From Clostridia bacterium (GTDB taxonomy: Bacteria; Bacillota; Clostridia; UBA1381), in assembly GCA_017935675.1 (NCBI GenBank), contig JAGBHE010000093.1, positions 43,696-107,695 on the forward strand: 64,000 bases of DNA, in the 5' to 3' direction. The notes below the pieces were generated by a model that was not told the origin of the DNA, did not search any database, and worked only from the letters and a program-made list of their open reading frames with translations. Below, piece by piece: positions 9,202 through 18,370 of the stretch; the first letter of the stretch is position 1, and every line of letters begins with the position of its first letter. Both the position numbers and the translations under genes were made by a program.

Positions 9202-11059
9202 GTGCTGTTTCCTCCTTTTCAGAAATCCTTACCAGAGCGCCTCCAAGTGCAAGAACCATAAAGAATATTCCCATAACACGGTAATTATAAAAAGTGTAGT
9301 CAAACATGCTCTGCACCAGGAACCCTGCAACGCCGCTCATAAGTGCTGCGGCTATAAGCCCTTTATCTCTGCCGGTTCGCTGAATATTTATCATATCCTT
9401 GAAGAATAAAAGCATACACGCAAGGAACACAAGGAGGTTTGCAATGCCGGAGTCAACAACAAGCTGCAAATAAAGATTGTGCGAATGAGGCGCTATAATA
9501 CCCATATACGAATAATAGGGATAAACACTCCTGAATGCAGCCTCTCCCGGTCCTATACCGCCAAGCCAGAAACATCGCAGCATAAGCAGTGTACCAAACC
9601 AGATATAAACTCTGTAAGAGGTTGAAGAATCGGACATGTCACCAACACTGAGAAGCCTGTTTATAACAGTATCCGGCAAAACGAAGGGCAGCAGGATAAT
9701 TATAAACGGGAGAACCTTCCAAAGCTCGCTTCTGTAATATGTCACAAATATTGCCGCCGAAAGGAAAAAGCCTATCCAGCAGCCCCGTGACTGTGTAAGC
9801 ACCAGGCACAAAAGCGCAGCTGCAAAAAAGAGTGCATAAACTATCTTCTGCCAAGTGCCGCGCGCCCAGCGCACAAACACAAGTGCGCATACAGGCAATG
9901 CAAGAATAAGATATTCTCCGAGCACATTCGGGTTTGCGAGGGTTGAGTATGCTCTCATGGTGGAGGACTCAAACATATCTGTGTCTATCCAAGCATTTTT
10001 TGTTGTCCAGCCAAATGCGTACTGCATTATACCATAAACAGATACAATTGCAGCACTTAATGCAAATATCTTTAAAATACCCTCAATTGTATTCCGGCTT
10101 TTTACCGAATTGAGAACACAATAGTAAAAGCCTATAAAAATCAGATACATTCCAAAAACACCGATGCTTCCTTTATGCGCAAAGGAAAACAAGGTTGAAA
10201 TAAATGCAATCACAAGAAAAAGCATGAGGCATATTCCGCAGCGTCCCATATTTATTCTGAAATTACCGGTATACGCTCTCCGGCAAAGGCTTGAAAATAC
10301 AGTAAGCACGCATATTCCTACAACCGCCATAGTCGGCAGTATCGGTGCAAGAAAAAACGCAAAAAATATTCCGGAAATCGGGTAACACATCAGGGCAGTA
10401 AGTCCGAATGCGGCTGCCGGCAGAGCATACAGAATTGCGTTTATGCTTCCAAGCCCTGCAAAAAGTCCGGCAATTGCCCCGGAAAAATAGACATATTTTG
10501 AAATAGCACCGGTGCAAACTCTGAAGCTGATATCCTCAAAACCCAAGCTTGCTTTAATAAATCTCACCGTAACACTTTTATCAAGATAATCTGCAAGCTT
10601 TATCCTGACAAAGAAGAGAACAGCACCAACCGCAGCCATAATAAGCGGCGCAGCTCCGGCATTATCCCGAAGAACTGAAAAAACACAGGAGGATATACCG
10701 GCAGAAAAGAGCATTATGCCGAAAAAACGCACATCAAGAGCAAGGAATCCGGCTGTATATCCGCGTCCGAGAGCCGCCAGCACACTGTTTTCGGCAAAGC
10801 TTCTTACCGCTTTGCTGAAAATCCGGCAAACAGCTGAGACAACGGCAGTAGGTATCCTAAGCAGGGTGCACATCAGGCTTGTACGCTCAACCTCCCCGCC
10901 GCCTCCGTATTTTACAGTATTTACTATTAAACTTTTATTAAAGTTTTTTCTGAAAAAAGTATGAATCCTACAGAGCAGCCCCCAGAACCTGCTTGACAAA
11001 AGCTCATCATACAGTCGGAGCACAAAGCCATATATAAATGACAGTATAACGCTATTCAT
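9185..11059 (-). CDS. O-antigen ligase / Wzy-like polymerase membrane protein
   Basis: The 624-residue protein is strongly hydrophobic with around a dozen predicted membrane helices. A Wzy_C/WaaL-type segment lies in the C-terminal half: TQSRGCWIGFFLSAAIF, followed by a large loop with GIGPGEAAFRSVYPYY and IAPHSHNLYLQ. The His and Arg positions in those loops are typical of polymerases and ligases that handle undecaprenyl-linked glycans. The N-terminal ~150 residues are an additional segment. It overlaps murJ by ATGA. Likely role: polymerising or ligating a secondary cell-wall polysaccharide; ligase and polymerase cannot be told apart here. Confidence 0.82.
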   Translation of the reverse strand: MNSVILSFIYGFVLRLYDELLSSRFWGLLCRIHTFFRKNFNKSLIVNTVKYGGGGEVERTSLMCTLLRIPTAVVSAVCRIFSKAVRSFAENSVLAALGRGYTAGFLALDVRFFGIMLFSAGISSCVFSVLRDNAGAAPLIMAAVGAVLFFVRIKLADYLDKSVTVRFIKASLGFEDISFRVCTGAISKYVYFSGAIAGLFAGLGSINAILYALPAAAFGLTALMCYPISGIFFAFFLAPILPTMAVVGICVLTVFSSLCRRAYTGNFRINMGRCGICLMLFLVIAFISTLFSFAHKGSIGVFGMYLIFIGFYYCVLNSVKSRNTIEGILKIFALSAAIVSVYGIMQYAFGWTTKNAWIDTDMFESSTMRAYSTLANPNVLGEYLILALPVCALVFVRWARGTWQKIVYALFFAAALLCLVLTQSRGCWIGFFLSAAIFVTYYRSELWKVLPFIIILLPFVLPDTVINRLLSVGDMSDSSTSYRVYIWFGTLLMLRCFWLGGIGPGEAAFRSVYPYYSYMGIIAPHSHNLYLQLVVDSGIANLLVFLACMLLFFKDMINIQRTGRDKGLIAAALMSGVAGFLVQSMFDYTFYNYRVMGIFFMVLALGGALVRISEKEETALEKDN

Positions 11060-12588
11060 TCCGCACTACCTTTCTTTTTAAAAAAATTTTGTAATATATC
11101 CACACGCAGTAAAAATGATAAAACGAAATAAACAATTACTCCTGTGCCTCCGCACACGGCGCATGCCAGTATATTGCCGGCAAAATCCGACGCCTCAGGT
11201 CTGCACATGCTGTATACAGGGACAATCACCGCCGTCATAGCCGCTGTGCAGATAAACATTTTCAGAATATTTTGTATGTCGGATTTTGCTAATATTTGTT
11301 TATCTCTCAGCGAAAAAGCATTTATTGATGCATTGCATATGCTGCCTGCCGCTGCCGCCAGGGCAAGTCCGGGCGTTTTGAAAAAATAAAACAAAATATA
11401 TGCAAGCACTATGTTTACCGCCATGCTGATAATCGAATTTCTCATAGGTGTTTTTGAATTCTTCATCGAGAAGAAATATTTGCTTAAAACCTCATTTACG
11501 GCAAGCCCCGCCATTCCGACACTGTAGCATCTGAGCGCATTTGCAACTCTTGCGGCACTTTCGCTGTCAAATTTGTTATGCTCATATATAATACCGGTAA
11601 TCGGCCGAGCGAGAACTATTACTCCTAAAGTCAGCGGAAGCAGGATAAAAAACATTGATTTTATGCTTATAACTATTAAAGCCTTTGCCTCCTCCTCATT
11701 TTTTTCCGCGTTCGCCTTTGCAACCTTAGGGAATATAAGATTTGTAACAACAAAGGAGAATACTCCTGTCATAACAACATACAGTCTGTTTGCAAGCTCA
11801 AGCTCCGTTGCAGCACCGCTTATACCGGAAGCAAGCCTTGCGTTTATCACTGAGTAAAGGGGCTGAATCCATGTGCTTACCAGCATAGGCAGCGCAAGCT
11901 TTACCGCCGCCGCAATATTTTTGTCTCTGAACCTGAAATCAGGTCTGAACCTGAATCGGAATTTAATAAGCGACGGAATCTGTATCAGCACCTGCAAGCT
12001 CCACGCTGCAAGCATTGTGTATGCAAGCCCGTATATACCGAAACGGTCGGCAAGCAAAGGAAAGTACGCAATAATTACAAGATTTGACACAAGGCTTATT
12101 ACCGCCGGTATATTAAACTCGCCGTATGACTGCAAAAGTCCCACAAACGAAAATGCAAGCCCCGTAAATATTATCATCGGGAACATTATTGCCGTAAGCT
12201 TTGCCGTGAGTATATGCTTGTCCCCCGAAAACCCCGGAGCAATCAGCTGAACCAATTGGTCAGAAAATAGTATACCGAGCACAGAAATCAAGGCAGCCGC
12301 CGAAACTATCATCATTATAAAACGGCTTGCAAACTTTTCTGCTTCGCCGCGTCCGTCATTTTCCCTGACGGAATTGAAAATAGGGATAAAAGACGCTGAA
12401 ATAACGCCGCCGATAACAATATCAAAAAGCATTGTCGGCAGCTTTGTAGCCATCATAAAGGCGTCGGTTTCCGTTCCTGCGGAAAAGTATCCGGCAAGCA
12501 TTGAATCACGTACAAGACCGCATGCTTTTGCAAGCAGGGTTGCCATTGCTATAAATCCGGCAGTTCTCAACAATTTATTTTCTTTCAA
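11056..12588 (-). CDS. murJ: MurJ/MviN-family lipid-linked oligosaccharide flippase
   Basis: The 510-residue MOP-superfamily protein has about 14 membrane helices and the family N-terminus, LLAKACGLVRDSMLAGYFSAGTETDA split over the first 45 residues, in which the Arg-Asp pair lines the cavity. MurJ flips lipid II across the membrane; paralogues near polysaccharide genes may flip other undecaprenyl-linked units. The start is a TTG at 12588 just after the csaB stop, with GAGG about 11 bases upstream. Because it sits inside a glycan cluster with CsaB, a dedicated wall-polysaccharide flippase is a reasonable alternative to the housekeeping lipid II flippase. Confidence 0.85.
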   Translation of the reverse strand: MKENKLLRTAGFIAMATLLAKACGLVRDSMLAGYFSAGTETDAFMMATKLPTMLFDIVIGGVISASFIPIFNSVRENDGRGEAEKFASRFIMMIVSAAALISVLGILFSDQLVQLIAPGFSGDKHILTAKLTAIMFPMIIFTGLAFSFVGLLQSYGEFNIPAVISLVSNLVIIAYFPLLADRFGIYGLAYTMLAAWSLQVLIQIPSLIKFRFRFRPDFRFRDKNIAAAVKLALPMLVSTWIQPLYSVINARLASGISGAATELELANRLYVVMTGVFSFVVTNLIFPKVAKANAEKNEEEAKALIVISIKSMFFILLPLTLGVIVLARPITGIIYEHNKFDSESAARVANALRCYSVGMAGLAVNEVLSKYFFSMKNSKTPMRNSIISMAVNIVLAYILFYFFKTPGLALAAAAGSICNASINAFSLRDKQILAKSDIQNILKMFICTAAMTAVIVPVYSMCRPEASDFAGNILACAVCGGTGVIVYFVLSFLLRVDILQNFFKKKGSAE

Positions 12589-12591
12589 TTA

Positions 12592-13683
12592 CTATTCTAC
12601 CTCAACTTCCGAATACAGTCTTACCGCAGTATTCATATTTTCTTCAGCAAACGCACAAAGCTTTTTTCTTACCTCTGCAAGCGAGGCGCTGAGTGCTTCC
12701 CTCTCGGACATACATCTGTCTGCCAGTTCAAAAAGCTTATCTTCCGTAAGAGCTTCAAGGTCGATATAAAGCTCCTGCTCCGCATACTCCATAAATCCGC
12801 TGACCTTAGGATCATATACTATGCCGACAATCGGGACTCCCATAGCAGCGGCATAAATCAGCATGTGCAGTCTCATTCCGATACACATTCTGCATCGTGA
12901 TACGAAAGACAAAATCTGTCCCGGTGACAGACGCTCCCTGATAACGATTCCGCCTGAGTGCATCTTTCGGCATATCTCATCGGAAATATCCCCATCAATG
13001 CTCTGCAGCGGCAGGAGCACAGCGCGCATTCCGTATTTTTCAGACAATCTATCGGCAGCAAAGGCAAGCTTTTCGGCAAACTCCCCGCTTCCGCTTTTTG
13101 GACTGCGCACAGCAATACAGAATATGTCATTGTCAAGACCATGCTTTTGAAGCAGCTCATCAACACTTTCATCCTTTTCCAGAAGGAATACGGGATCTGC
13201 CGTAAGTCTTATTTCAGGCACTGTTATTCCGAGAGCCTCAAGCTCCGATAAGGATTTTTTGTCACGGACTGTTATGGCATCAACTCGGTTCAGTACCTTT
13301 TTGCAAAGCCTTCTGTTTGACTTTTTCCTAACCGGTCCGATACCGTTTGCATAAAGCATAACCTTTTTTCCAAAAAGCTTTGCCAGCCTTATAAGGCTGA
13401 GATAATATAAAAGCGATTTTGTGCTTGTTCCGTCCTGAATAAGAGTACCTCCGCCGGAAATAAAAAGCCTTGCTTTTAATATGCTTAAAAACACAGCAAA
13501 GGGATTCATACGGCTTACAGCCTTAACTCCGTATTCACGCTCTGTTTCCTCGGGTCTGTAGGACAGAACAACTACTCTGTCTTTTAATCCCTTTCTCTCA
13601 AAATCCTTTATAATCGACAGCAAAAGCGCATCATCGCCGCTGTTCCCAAAGCCATAATATCCGGAAATCAAAATTTGTTTCAT
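12592..13683 (-). CDS. csaB: Polysaccharide pyruvyl transferase CsaB
   Basis: CsaB adds ketal pyruvate to the secondary cell-wall polysaccharide, making the ligand that SLH domains bind. The 363-residue protein starts MKQILISGYYGFGNSGDDA, the CsaB hallmark, and continues with SGGGTLIQD and the C-terminal GMRLHMLIYAAAMGVPIVGI typical of the PF04230 family. Start choice is uncertain: ATG 13683 gives the family-like N-terminus but is 15 bases from AAAGGAG, while ATG 13695 is only three bases away from it. SLH-containing proteins are encoded at 43328 and possibly 34360, so this gene explains how they would attach to the wall. Confidence 0.88.
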   Translation of the reverse strand: MKQILISGYYGFGNSGDDALLLSIIKDFERKGLKDRVVVLSYRPEETEREYGVKAVSRMNPFAVFLSILKARLFISGGGTLIQDGTSTKSLLYYLSLIRLAKLFGKKVMLYANGIGPVRKKSNRRLCKKVLNRVDAITVRDKKSLSELEALGITVPEIRLTADPVFLLEKDESVDELLQKHGLDNDIFCIAVRSPKSGSGEFAEKLAFAADRLSEKYGMRAVLLPLQSIDGDISDEICRKMHSGGIVIRERLSPGQILSFVSRCRMCIGMRLHMLIYAAAMGVPIVGIVYDPKVSGFMEYAEQELYIDLEALTEDKLFELADRCMSEREALSASLAEVRKKLCAFAEENMNTAVRLYSEVEVE

Positions 13684-13741
13684 TATTATAGCCATAATCT
13701 CCTTTCGCACATGAACGTTTCCAAGGAAGAGGCGGATATCA

Positions 13742-14872
13742 TCAACCGATTCTGTCAAGGCTGTCATATGCCCTAATACAGTCGTCCGTCATTTTTGCCA
13801 CCGAATAATATTTCATTACAGTGCTTCTGCAATACTCTGACATTGCCGCTTTCTCCTCTTCGGACCGGCTATAGTATTTTGCTATATCACCATAAATAAG
13901 CTCCTCCGTAGCAGCCACGCAGCCGCGGCAGCAAAAATTTGTATCTATGCCGATGCCAAGCTTGCTTTCATCGAATAATCCTATAAAGCCCTCATTTCCC
14001 GCAATCACCGTATTCTTTCCGGCGGCCATTGCTTCAAGGGCGGCGCGGCTTACTCCGACAAACAAATCCGAGCATGCGACAAGCTTGTTGATATCAGTAC
14101 GGGCGCCTGTAAGAATAACTCTTTTCTCTCCGCATTTTTTGTTTGCTTCCGCAGCAAGCTCTGCAGCCGCAGCCTCATCATTTCCTCCGCCTACAATAAG
14201 AAGCTTAAGATTCGGAATCATTTCCGAAAGTCTTGGTGCAAGCTTTATTAAAAGCTTTGAAGCAAGGCTTCTGTCCGCATCCATACGGCTTACTGCGCAT
14301 ATGCAGAAATCATTATCACCTATTCCGAACTCTCGGCGCACATCACTGCATGAAGTTGTGGGTGAAAACTTATCGGTATCTATTCCGTTTATAGTAACAA
14401 AAATATCTTTATCGGGAAGCTTATAGTTTTCCTTGAGATATTTTTTTATGTCCTCGCTTACGGCAATGGTTTTCTCGCCCCAATCAGTTATATATTTAAG
14501 ACCGTATTTTGTAGTAAAAACCCAGTGTGCCGTTGTTACAAAGGGAAATCCCATTTTTTTGTGCAGTTTCCCGAGAATAAAAGACGGTATACGTGCATGA
14601 GAATGAACAAGGTCAATTTTTTCTGTTTTTATTATATTTTCAAGAGTTTTATATGCCGAGTAAACGTTAAACGGATTTTTATTCTGCAGAGGAACCTTAT
14701 AATGCTTTATTCCCGCTTCTGCAACCTCTTGTTCATACGCTCCGCCGTTTGAAGCGATAAAAACCTCAAAGCCTCTGCGCCTCAGCTCCTTTGCAAGCTC
14801 AACAACATGGGTCTCGGCTCCGCCGATATCAAGCTGCATAAGCGCAAGCAGAATCCTTGTACCCTTTTTCAA
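13742..14872 (-). CDS. GT4-family glycosyltransferase
   Basis: The 376-residue GT-B protein has an N-terminal acceptor domain with LMQLDIGGAETHVVELAKEL and VHSHARIPSFI. Its C-terminal domain contains CAVSRMDADRS and LFVGVSRAALEAMAAGKNTV, the latter aligning with the GT4 E-x7-E type donor site, here degenerate. The best start is TTG at 14872, preceded by GGAAGGAAG; upstream codons to 14908 are open but lack a ribosome site. It is the first gene of the minus-strand surface-polysaccharide cluster, 58 bases ahead of csaB, with a plausible promoter at 14919-14947. Confidence 0.83.
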   Translation of the reverse strand: MKKGTRILLALMQLDIGGAETHVVELAKELRRRGFEVFIASNGGAYEQEVAEAGIKHYKVPLQNKNPFNVYSAYKTLENIIKTEKIDLVHSHARIPSFILGKLHKKMGFPFVTTAHWVFTTKYGLKYITDWGEKTIAVSEDIKKYLKENYKLPDKDIFVTINGIDTDKFSPTTSCSDVRREFGIGDNDFCICAVSRMDADRSLASKLLIKLAPRLSEMIPNLKLLIVGGGNDEAAAAELAAEANKKCGEKRVILTGARTDINKLVACSDLFVGVSRAALEAMAAGKNTVIAGNEGFIGLFDESKLGIGIDTNFCCRGCVAATEELIYGDIAKYYSRSEEEKAAMSEYCRSTVMKYYSVAKMTDDCIRAYDSLDRIG

Positions 14873-14918
14873 CAATAAACACTTCCTTCCACATCTTTTT
14901 CGATGCATACATACTTAT

Positions 14919-14947
14919 ATTATAAAACATATTTATAAAATAAGCAA
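14919..14947 (-). promoter_or_regulatory. Putative sigma-A promoter for the surface-polysaccharide cluster
   Basis: On the minus strand, TTGCTT (14942-14947) and a perfect TATAAT (14919-14924) are separated by 17 bases. The -35 matches consensus only in TTG. The predicted transcript start is about 35-40 bases upstream of the TTG start of the glycosyltransferase at 14872. Confidence 0.5.
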
Positions 14948-15121
14948 CATTATCACCAATTTGTAACAAAAATAAAATATTTGCGTTTACTGCTTTTCAT
15001 ATTATTCCCAATAAAGTCTTGTAAATACTGACGCTTTTTATTTAATTTATATTGCAAAACGCCTTCTTCCGAGCTGTTTAAAGCAAATACAAACAATACT
15101 GTACAATTTTTGGTTTTTGGC

Positions 15122-15150
15122 TTGACATTGTTATGGTTTTTTAGTATAAT
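15122..15150 (+). promoter_or_regulatory. Consensus sigma-A promoter for trkA-trkH
   Basis: TTGACA (15122-15127) and TATAAT (15145-15150) are both perfect and separated by exactly 17 bases. The predicted start is near 15157, leaving about a 160-base 5' leader before the trkA ATG at 15319; the leader carries the hairpins at 15201-15310. Confidence 0.85.
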
Positions 15151-15200
15151 ATTTAAAGCTAAGAAACAGGAGCTCTCCTGCATATAACTAAAAGCAAGAT

Positions 15201-15310
15201 GTCCCCCGCCTCTATAGGCGGCGGGTTCCACTTACTTTTTTCAGTGGGGGGATACAATCCCCCACTGAAACGTTGAATGACGGGGCTTTGCCCCTTATTG
15301 AAAAGTGGGG
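15201..15310 (+). promoter_or_regulatory. Multi-hairpin, GC-rich 5' leader of trkA (or palindromic mobile remnant)
   Basis: Three consecutive stems are visible: CCCGCC/GGCGGG (15205-15210 with 15220-15225), a perfect 10-bp TCAGTGGGGG/CCCCCACTGA stem (15241-15250 with 15259-15268), and GGGGC-TTT-GCCCC (15282-15294). A further AAGTGGGG at 15303 could pair with the CCACTT near 15228, giving an alternative fold. The block is much richer in G/C than its surroundings. It could be a structured leader controlling potassium uptake or the palindromic end of an IS200/IS605-type element; no transposase frame is present. I do not recognise a known riboswitch. Confidence 0.5.
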
Positions 15311-15318
15311 AAAAAAAT

Positions 15319-16689
15319 ATGAATATTATTATTGTCGGCTGCGGCAAAATCGGGCAGAAGCTTGCTCAGCAGCTGAACTACGAGGAAGATCTGAACATAA
15401 CGGTTGTAGATATTCGCTACAATGTTGTACAGGACATTATCAACCAATATGATATAATGGGTGTTGTCGGAAGCGGTACAAGCATAGAAACCCTGACCGA
15501 AGCAGGCATCGAGACAGCGGATATACTGATAGCCGTCACAGGCTCAGACGAGCTTAATCTTCTTACCTGCCTTATTGCAAAAAAAACAGGTAACTGCCAG
15601 ACTATAGCGCGTGTGAGAAAGCCGGAGTACAGCAAGGAAATAAACCTTATAAAAAAAGATCTCGGTCTGACGCTTGTTATTAATCCGGAACAAACCGCTG
15701 CCGCCGAAATAGCAAGAAGCCTTCGTCTCCCCTCCGCAATAAAAATAGATTCCTTTGCAAAAGGACGGGTCGAGCTGCTTAAGCTTAAAATTCCCGAAAA
15801 TTCCGTGCTTGATAATTTAACCGTAATGGACATAGCGCCAAAGCTGAACTGCGACATACTTCTGTGCGGCGTTGAGCGAAACGAAAGTGCATTTATTCCG
15901 CGCGGTAATTTCGTTCTGAAAAGCGGCGACCGTATAAGTGTTATAGCTTCTCCGAAAAATGCGGCATTTTTCTTTAAAAAAACCGGTATAAAAACAAACC
16001 GCGTAAAGGATACAATAATAGTAGGCGGCGGCACAACCGCTGTATATCTTGCAAAATACCTTCTTCAGAGCGGGATAAGCGTTAAAATAATTGAGCGCGA
16101 CACCGAAAGATGCGAAACTCTTTGCCGGCTGCTGCCGAAAGCAAGCATTGTAAACGCAGACGGAACGGAAAACAGGGTTTTGCTTGAAGAAGGCATTGAG
16201 TATGCCGAATCCTTTGTTGCCCTTACGAATATTGACGAGGAAAATGTACTTCTGTCCCTTTTTGCAAAGAGCAAATCAAATGCCAAGCTTGTTACAAAAA
16301 TCAACAGGATTGCATATGATGAGGTTATCAGCAGCCTTGAGCTTGACACAATCGTATACCCAAAAAATATCACTGCCGAATACATAATTAAGTTTGTACG
16401 GGCAAAAAAGAATTCAATCGGCAGTAACGTAGAAACAATGCATCTTATTCTTGACGGCAAGGCGGAAGCTCTTGAATTCAATATCAGAGAAAATTCCCCC
16501 GTTTCGGGCATACCCCTTGAAAGCCTGTCTCTCAAGGAAAATATTCTGATTGCATGCATCAACAGAAACGGAAATATAATCACGCCGCGAGGCAAAGATA
16601 TCATTAAATGCGGAGATACGGTTATTGTTGTTACAACAATAACCGGGCTTAAAGATATAAGCGACATTCTGGAGCAAAGGAAGAAATAA
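15319..16689 (+). CDS. trkA: Trk system potassium uptake regulator TrkA
   Basis: TrkA is the cytoplasmic gating ring of the Trk K+ channel. The 456-residue protein holds two tandem RCK units, each an N-terminal Rossmann domain plus RCK_C. Nucleotide-binding loops are visible at IIIVGCGKIGQKLAQQL (residues 2-18) and TIIVGGGTTAVYLAKYL (about 235), with acidic strand ends TVVDIR and KIIERD. The start at 15319 is preferred: upstream in-frame codons would translate the leader hairpin. The only ribosome site is a weak GTGGGG. trkH follows after four bases, so the two are cotranscribed. Confidence 0.93.
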   Translation: MNIIIVGCGKIGQKLAQQLNYEEDLNITVVDIRYNVVQDIINQYDIMGVVGSGTSIETLTEAGIETADILIAVTGSDELNLLTCLIAKKTGNCQTIARVRKPEYSKEINLIKKDLGLTLVINPEQTAAAEIARSLRLPSAIKIDSFAKGRVELLKLKIPENSVLDNLTVMDIAPKLNCDILLCGVERNESAFIPRGNFVLKSGDRISVIASPKNAAFFFKKTGIKTNRVKDTIIVGGGTTAVYLAKYLLQSGISVKIIERDTERCETLCRLLPKASIVNADGTENRVLLEEGIEYAESFVALTNIDEENVLLSLFAKSKSNAKLVTKINRIAYDEVISSLELDTIVYPKNITAEYIIKFVRAKKNSIGSNVETMHLILDGKAEALEFNIRENSPVSGIPLESLSLKENILIACINRNGNIITPRGKDIIKCGDTVIVVTTITGLKDISDILEQRKK

Positions 16690-16693
16690 GTAA

Positions 16694-18130
16694 ATGAATT
16701 TTAAAATTATCTTTCATACTCTCGGCTGGGTACTGAACTTTGAAGCAGCATGTATGCTGCTTCCTCTTATATGTGCTGTGACATATAACGAGCCGCATTC
16801 ACTGACCTTTATCGCCTGCATGGCAATTTGCCTTGCTGCCGGTGTGCTTCTTACCTTCCGCACACCAAAGAATAAGTCAATCTATGCAAAGGAAGGCTTC
16901 ATAATAGTTGCACTGAGCTGGATTGCTCTCAGTATTTTCGGCGCACTGCCCTTTGTAATATCAGGAGCCATACCAAGCTTTATTGACGCTTGGTTCGAGA
17001 CTGTTTCAGGATTTACAACGACAGGTGCAACAATATTAAGCGACATTGAGGTTCTCCCGAAATCAATTCTGTTCTGGAGAAGCTTCACACATTGGATCGG
17101 CGGTATGGGAGTGCTTGTTTTCCTTGTAGCTATTCTGCCTCTTGCAGGCGGAAGCAATCTGTATCTTATAAAAGCTGAATCCCCAGGCCCGTCGGTAAGC
17201 AAGCTTGTACCGAAAATAAAATCAACCGCAAAAATTCTCTACGGTCTTTACACACTTTTATCCTTTGCAGAGGTATTTTTCCTTCTTGCAGGCAAAATTG
17301 ACTTGTATGAGGCACTGACAATAACCTTCGGCACTGCCGGTACAGGAGGCTTTGCAGTTAAAAACTCAAGCATTGCCGAGTATTCACCGTATATTCAGAA
17401 TGTAATAACGATTTTTATGATACTGTTCGGAATAAATTTCTCCGTTTATTATCTGCTGCTTATACGGCGTTTTAAAGAAGCTGTTCATTCGGATGAATTA
17501 AAGGCATATCTTATCATAATCGCAGCTTCAACCGCCGTAATATGCTTTAATTCCCGTCATCTGTTCGCAAGTCTGCCAGACGCAGTAAGGCACAGCGCTT
17601 TCCAGGTGGCATCCATCATAACAACAACAGGCTTTGCAACCGAAAACTTTGATAAATGGCCGGAGCTTTCAAAAACAATACTTGTAACGCTCATGTTTAT
17701 CGGTGCCTGTGCAGGCAGTACAGGCGGAGGTATAAAGGTTTCAAGAATTGTTATACTGCTTAAATCAATCTCAAAGGAGCTGCGTATAACCGCGCATCCG
17801 AAAAGAATTTATAAAATCAAAATGAATGGAAGAATAATTGAACATGAAACAGTCCGCTCCATAAACGTTTTTCTTGTTGCTTACGCCACTATTTACGTTG
17901 CTTCCATGCTGCTCATCAGCATTGACAACTTCGGCTTTACAACAAATTTTACAGCGGTTGCAGCCACAATAAACAATGTAGGACCGGGACTTGAGCTTGT
18001 CGGACCGACTCAGAATTTCTCAATTTTTTCACCGCTTTCAAAGCTTGTTCTTGTCTTTGATATGCTGGCGGGAAGGCTTGAAATATTCCCTCTGCTCATC
18101 CTCTTTTCTACATACACATGGAAAAAATAA
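16694..18130 (+). CDS. trkH: Trk-type potassium channel-forming subunit TrkH/KtrB
   Basis: This 478-residue SKT-superfamily membrane protein forms the K+ pathway. All four pore-loop filters are visible: GFTTTGATIL, GTAGTGGFAV, ITTTGFATEN and INNVGPGLEL. The characteristic intramembrane-loop region with Gly/Ser-rich GACAGSTGGGIKVSR follows M3. Length and four repeats fit TrkH of the Gram-positive type. It pairs with trkA four bases upstream. It ends at 18130, next to the rubredoxin terminator on the opposite strand. Confidence 0.93.
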   Translation: MNFKIIFHTLGWVLNFEAACMLLPLICAVTYNEPHSLTFIACMAICLAAGVLLTFRTPKNKSIYAKEGFIIVALSWIALSIFGALPFVISGAIPSFIDAWFETVSGFTTTGATILSDIEVLPKSILFWRSFTHWIGGMGVLVFLVAILPLAGGSNLYLIKAESPGPSVSKLVPKIKSTAKILYGLYTLLSFAEVFFLLAGKIDLYEALTITFGTAGTGGFAVKNSSIAEYSPYIQNVITIFMILFGINFSVYYLLLIRRFKEAVHSDELKAYLIIIAASTAVICFNSRHLFASLPDAVRHSAFQVASIITTTGFATENFDKWPELSKTILVTLMFIGACAGSTGGGIKVSRIVILLKSISKELRITAHPKRIYKIKMNGRIIEHETVRSINVFLVAYATIYVASMLLISIDNFGFTTNFTAVAATINNVGPGLELVGPTQNFSIFSPLSKLVLVFDMLAGRLEIFPLLILFSTYTWKK

Positions 18131-18181
18131 AAAAAATCCTCTCAGAGAAAGCAGCTGAAAACTGCCAATCTAAGGGGATTT
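18127..18181 (-). terminator. Terminator of rubredoxin gene, convergent with trkH
   Basis: On the minus strand an outer stem pairs AAATCCCCT (18181-18173) with AGAGGATTT (18142-18134), enclosing a small inner GCAG/CTGC hairpin, and runs into TTTTTTTATTTTTT. It lies just after the rubredoxin stop and overlaps the very end of trkH, so it may act on both strands. Confidence 0.7.
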
Positions 18182-18187
18182 CTTCTC

Positions 18188-18346
18188 TTAAGCCTCTGAA
18201 AACTGATCTTTTCCGACTCCGCAAAGAGGGCATACAAAATCATCAGGTAAATCCTCAAACTTTGTTCCGGGAGCAATTCCGTTTTCAGGATCACCTGCAG
18301 CTTCATCATATTCCCAGCCGCATACGTCACATACATACTTTTTCAT
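18188..18346 (-). CDS. Rubredoxin
   Basis: This is a 52-residue one-iron electron carrier. The two iron-binding knuckles are intact: [11 protein letters not shown] near the N-terminus and [15 protein letters not shown] near the C-terminus, with the typical [16 protein letters not shown] stretch between them. A strong AGGAGG site sits eight bases before the ATG. In anaerobes rubredoxin serves oxygen and peroxide detoxification reductases, but no such partner is encoded nearby; it appears as a single-gene unit with its own terminator. Identification is secure from the paired CxxC knuckles. Confidence 0.96.
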   Translation of the reverse strand: MKKYVCDVCGWEYDEAAGDPENGIAPGTKFEDLPDDFVCPLCGVGKDQFSEA

Positions 18347-18370
18347 GAAATTCACCTCCTTTAAAAATCA

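Larger units (their letters stand above)
14873..15318. other. Divergent intergenic region between surface-glycan cluster and trkA
   Basis: This 446-base stretch holds no convincing gene. It contains a minus-strand promoter-like pair at 14919-14947, an AT-rich middle, a consensus plus-strand promoter at 15122-15150 and a GC-rich set of hairpins at 15201-15310. The only open frames in it are short and lack ribosome sites. Confidence 0.7.

Noticed and set aside
15157..15318. c-di-AMP riboswitch upstream of trkA
   Set aside because: The leader has strong hairpins but I cannot see the conserved core elements of that class; it is left as an unassigned structured leader.
15417..16034. 205-codon antisense frame opposite trkA
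   Set aside because: Serine- and Pro-rich shadow translation of trkA without start signals; the same holds for the frame at 16065-16667.
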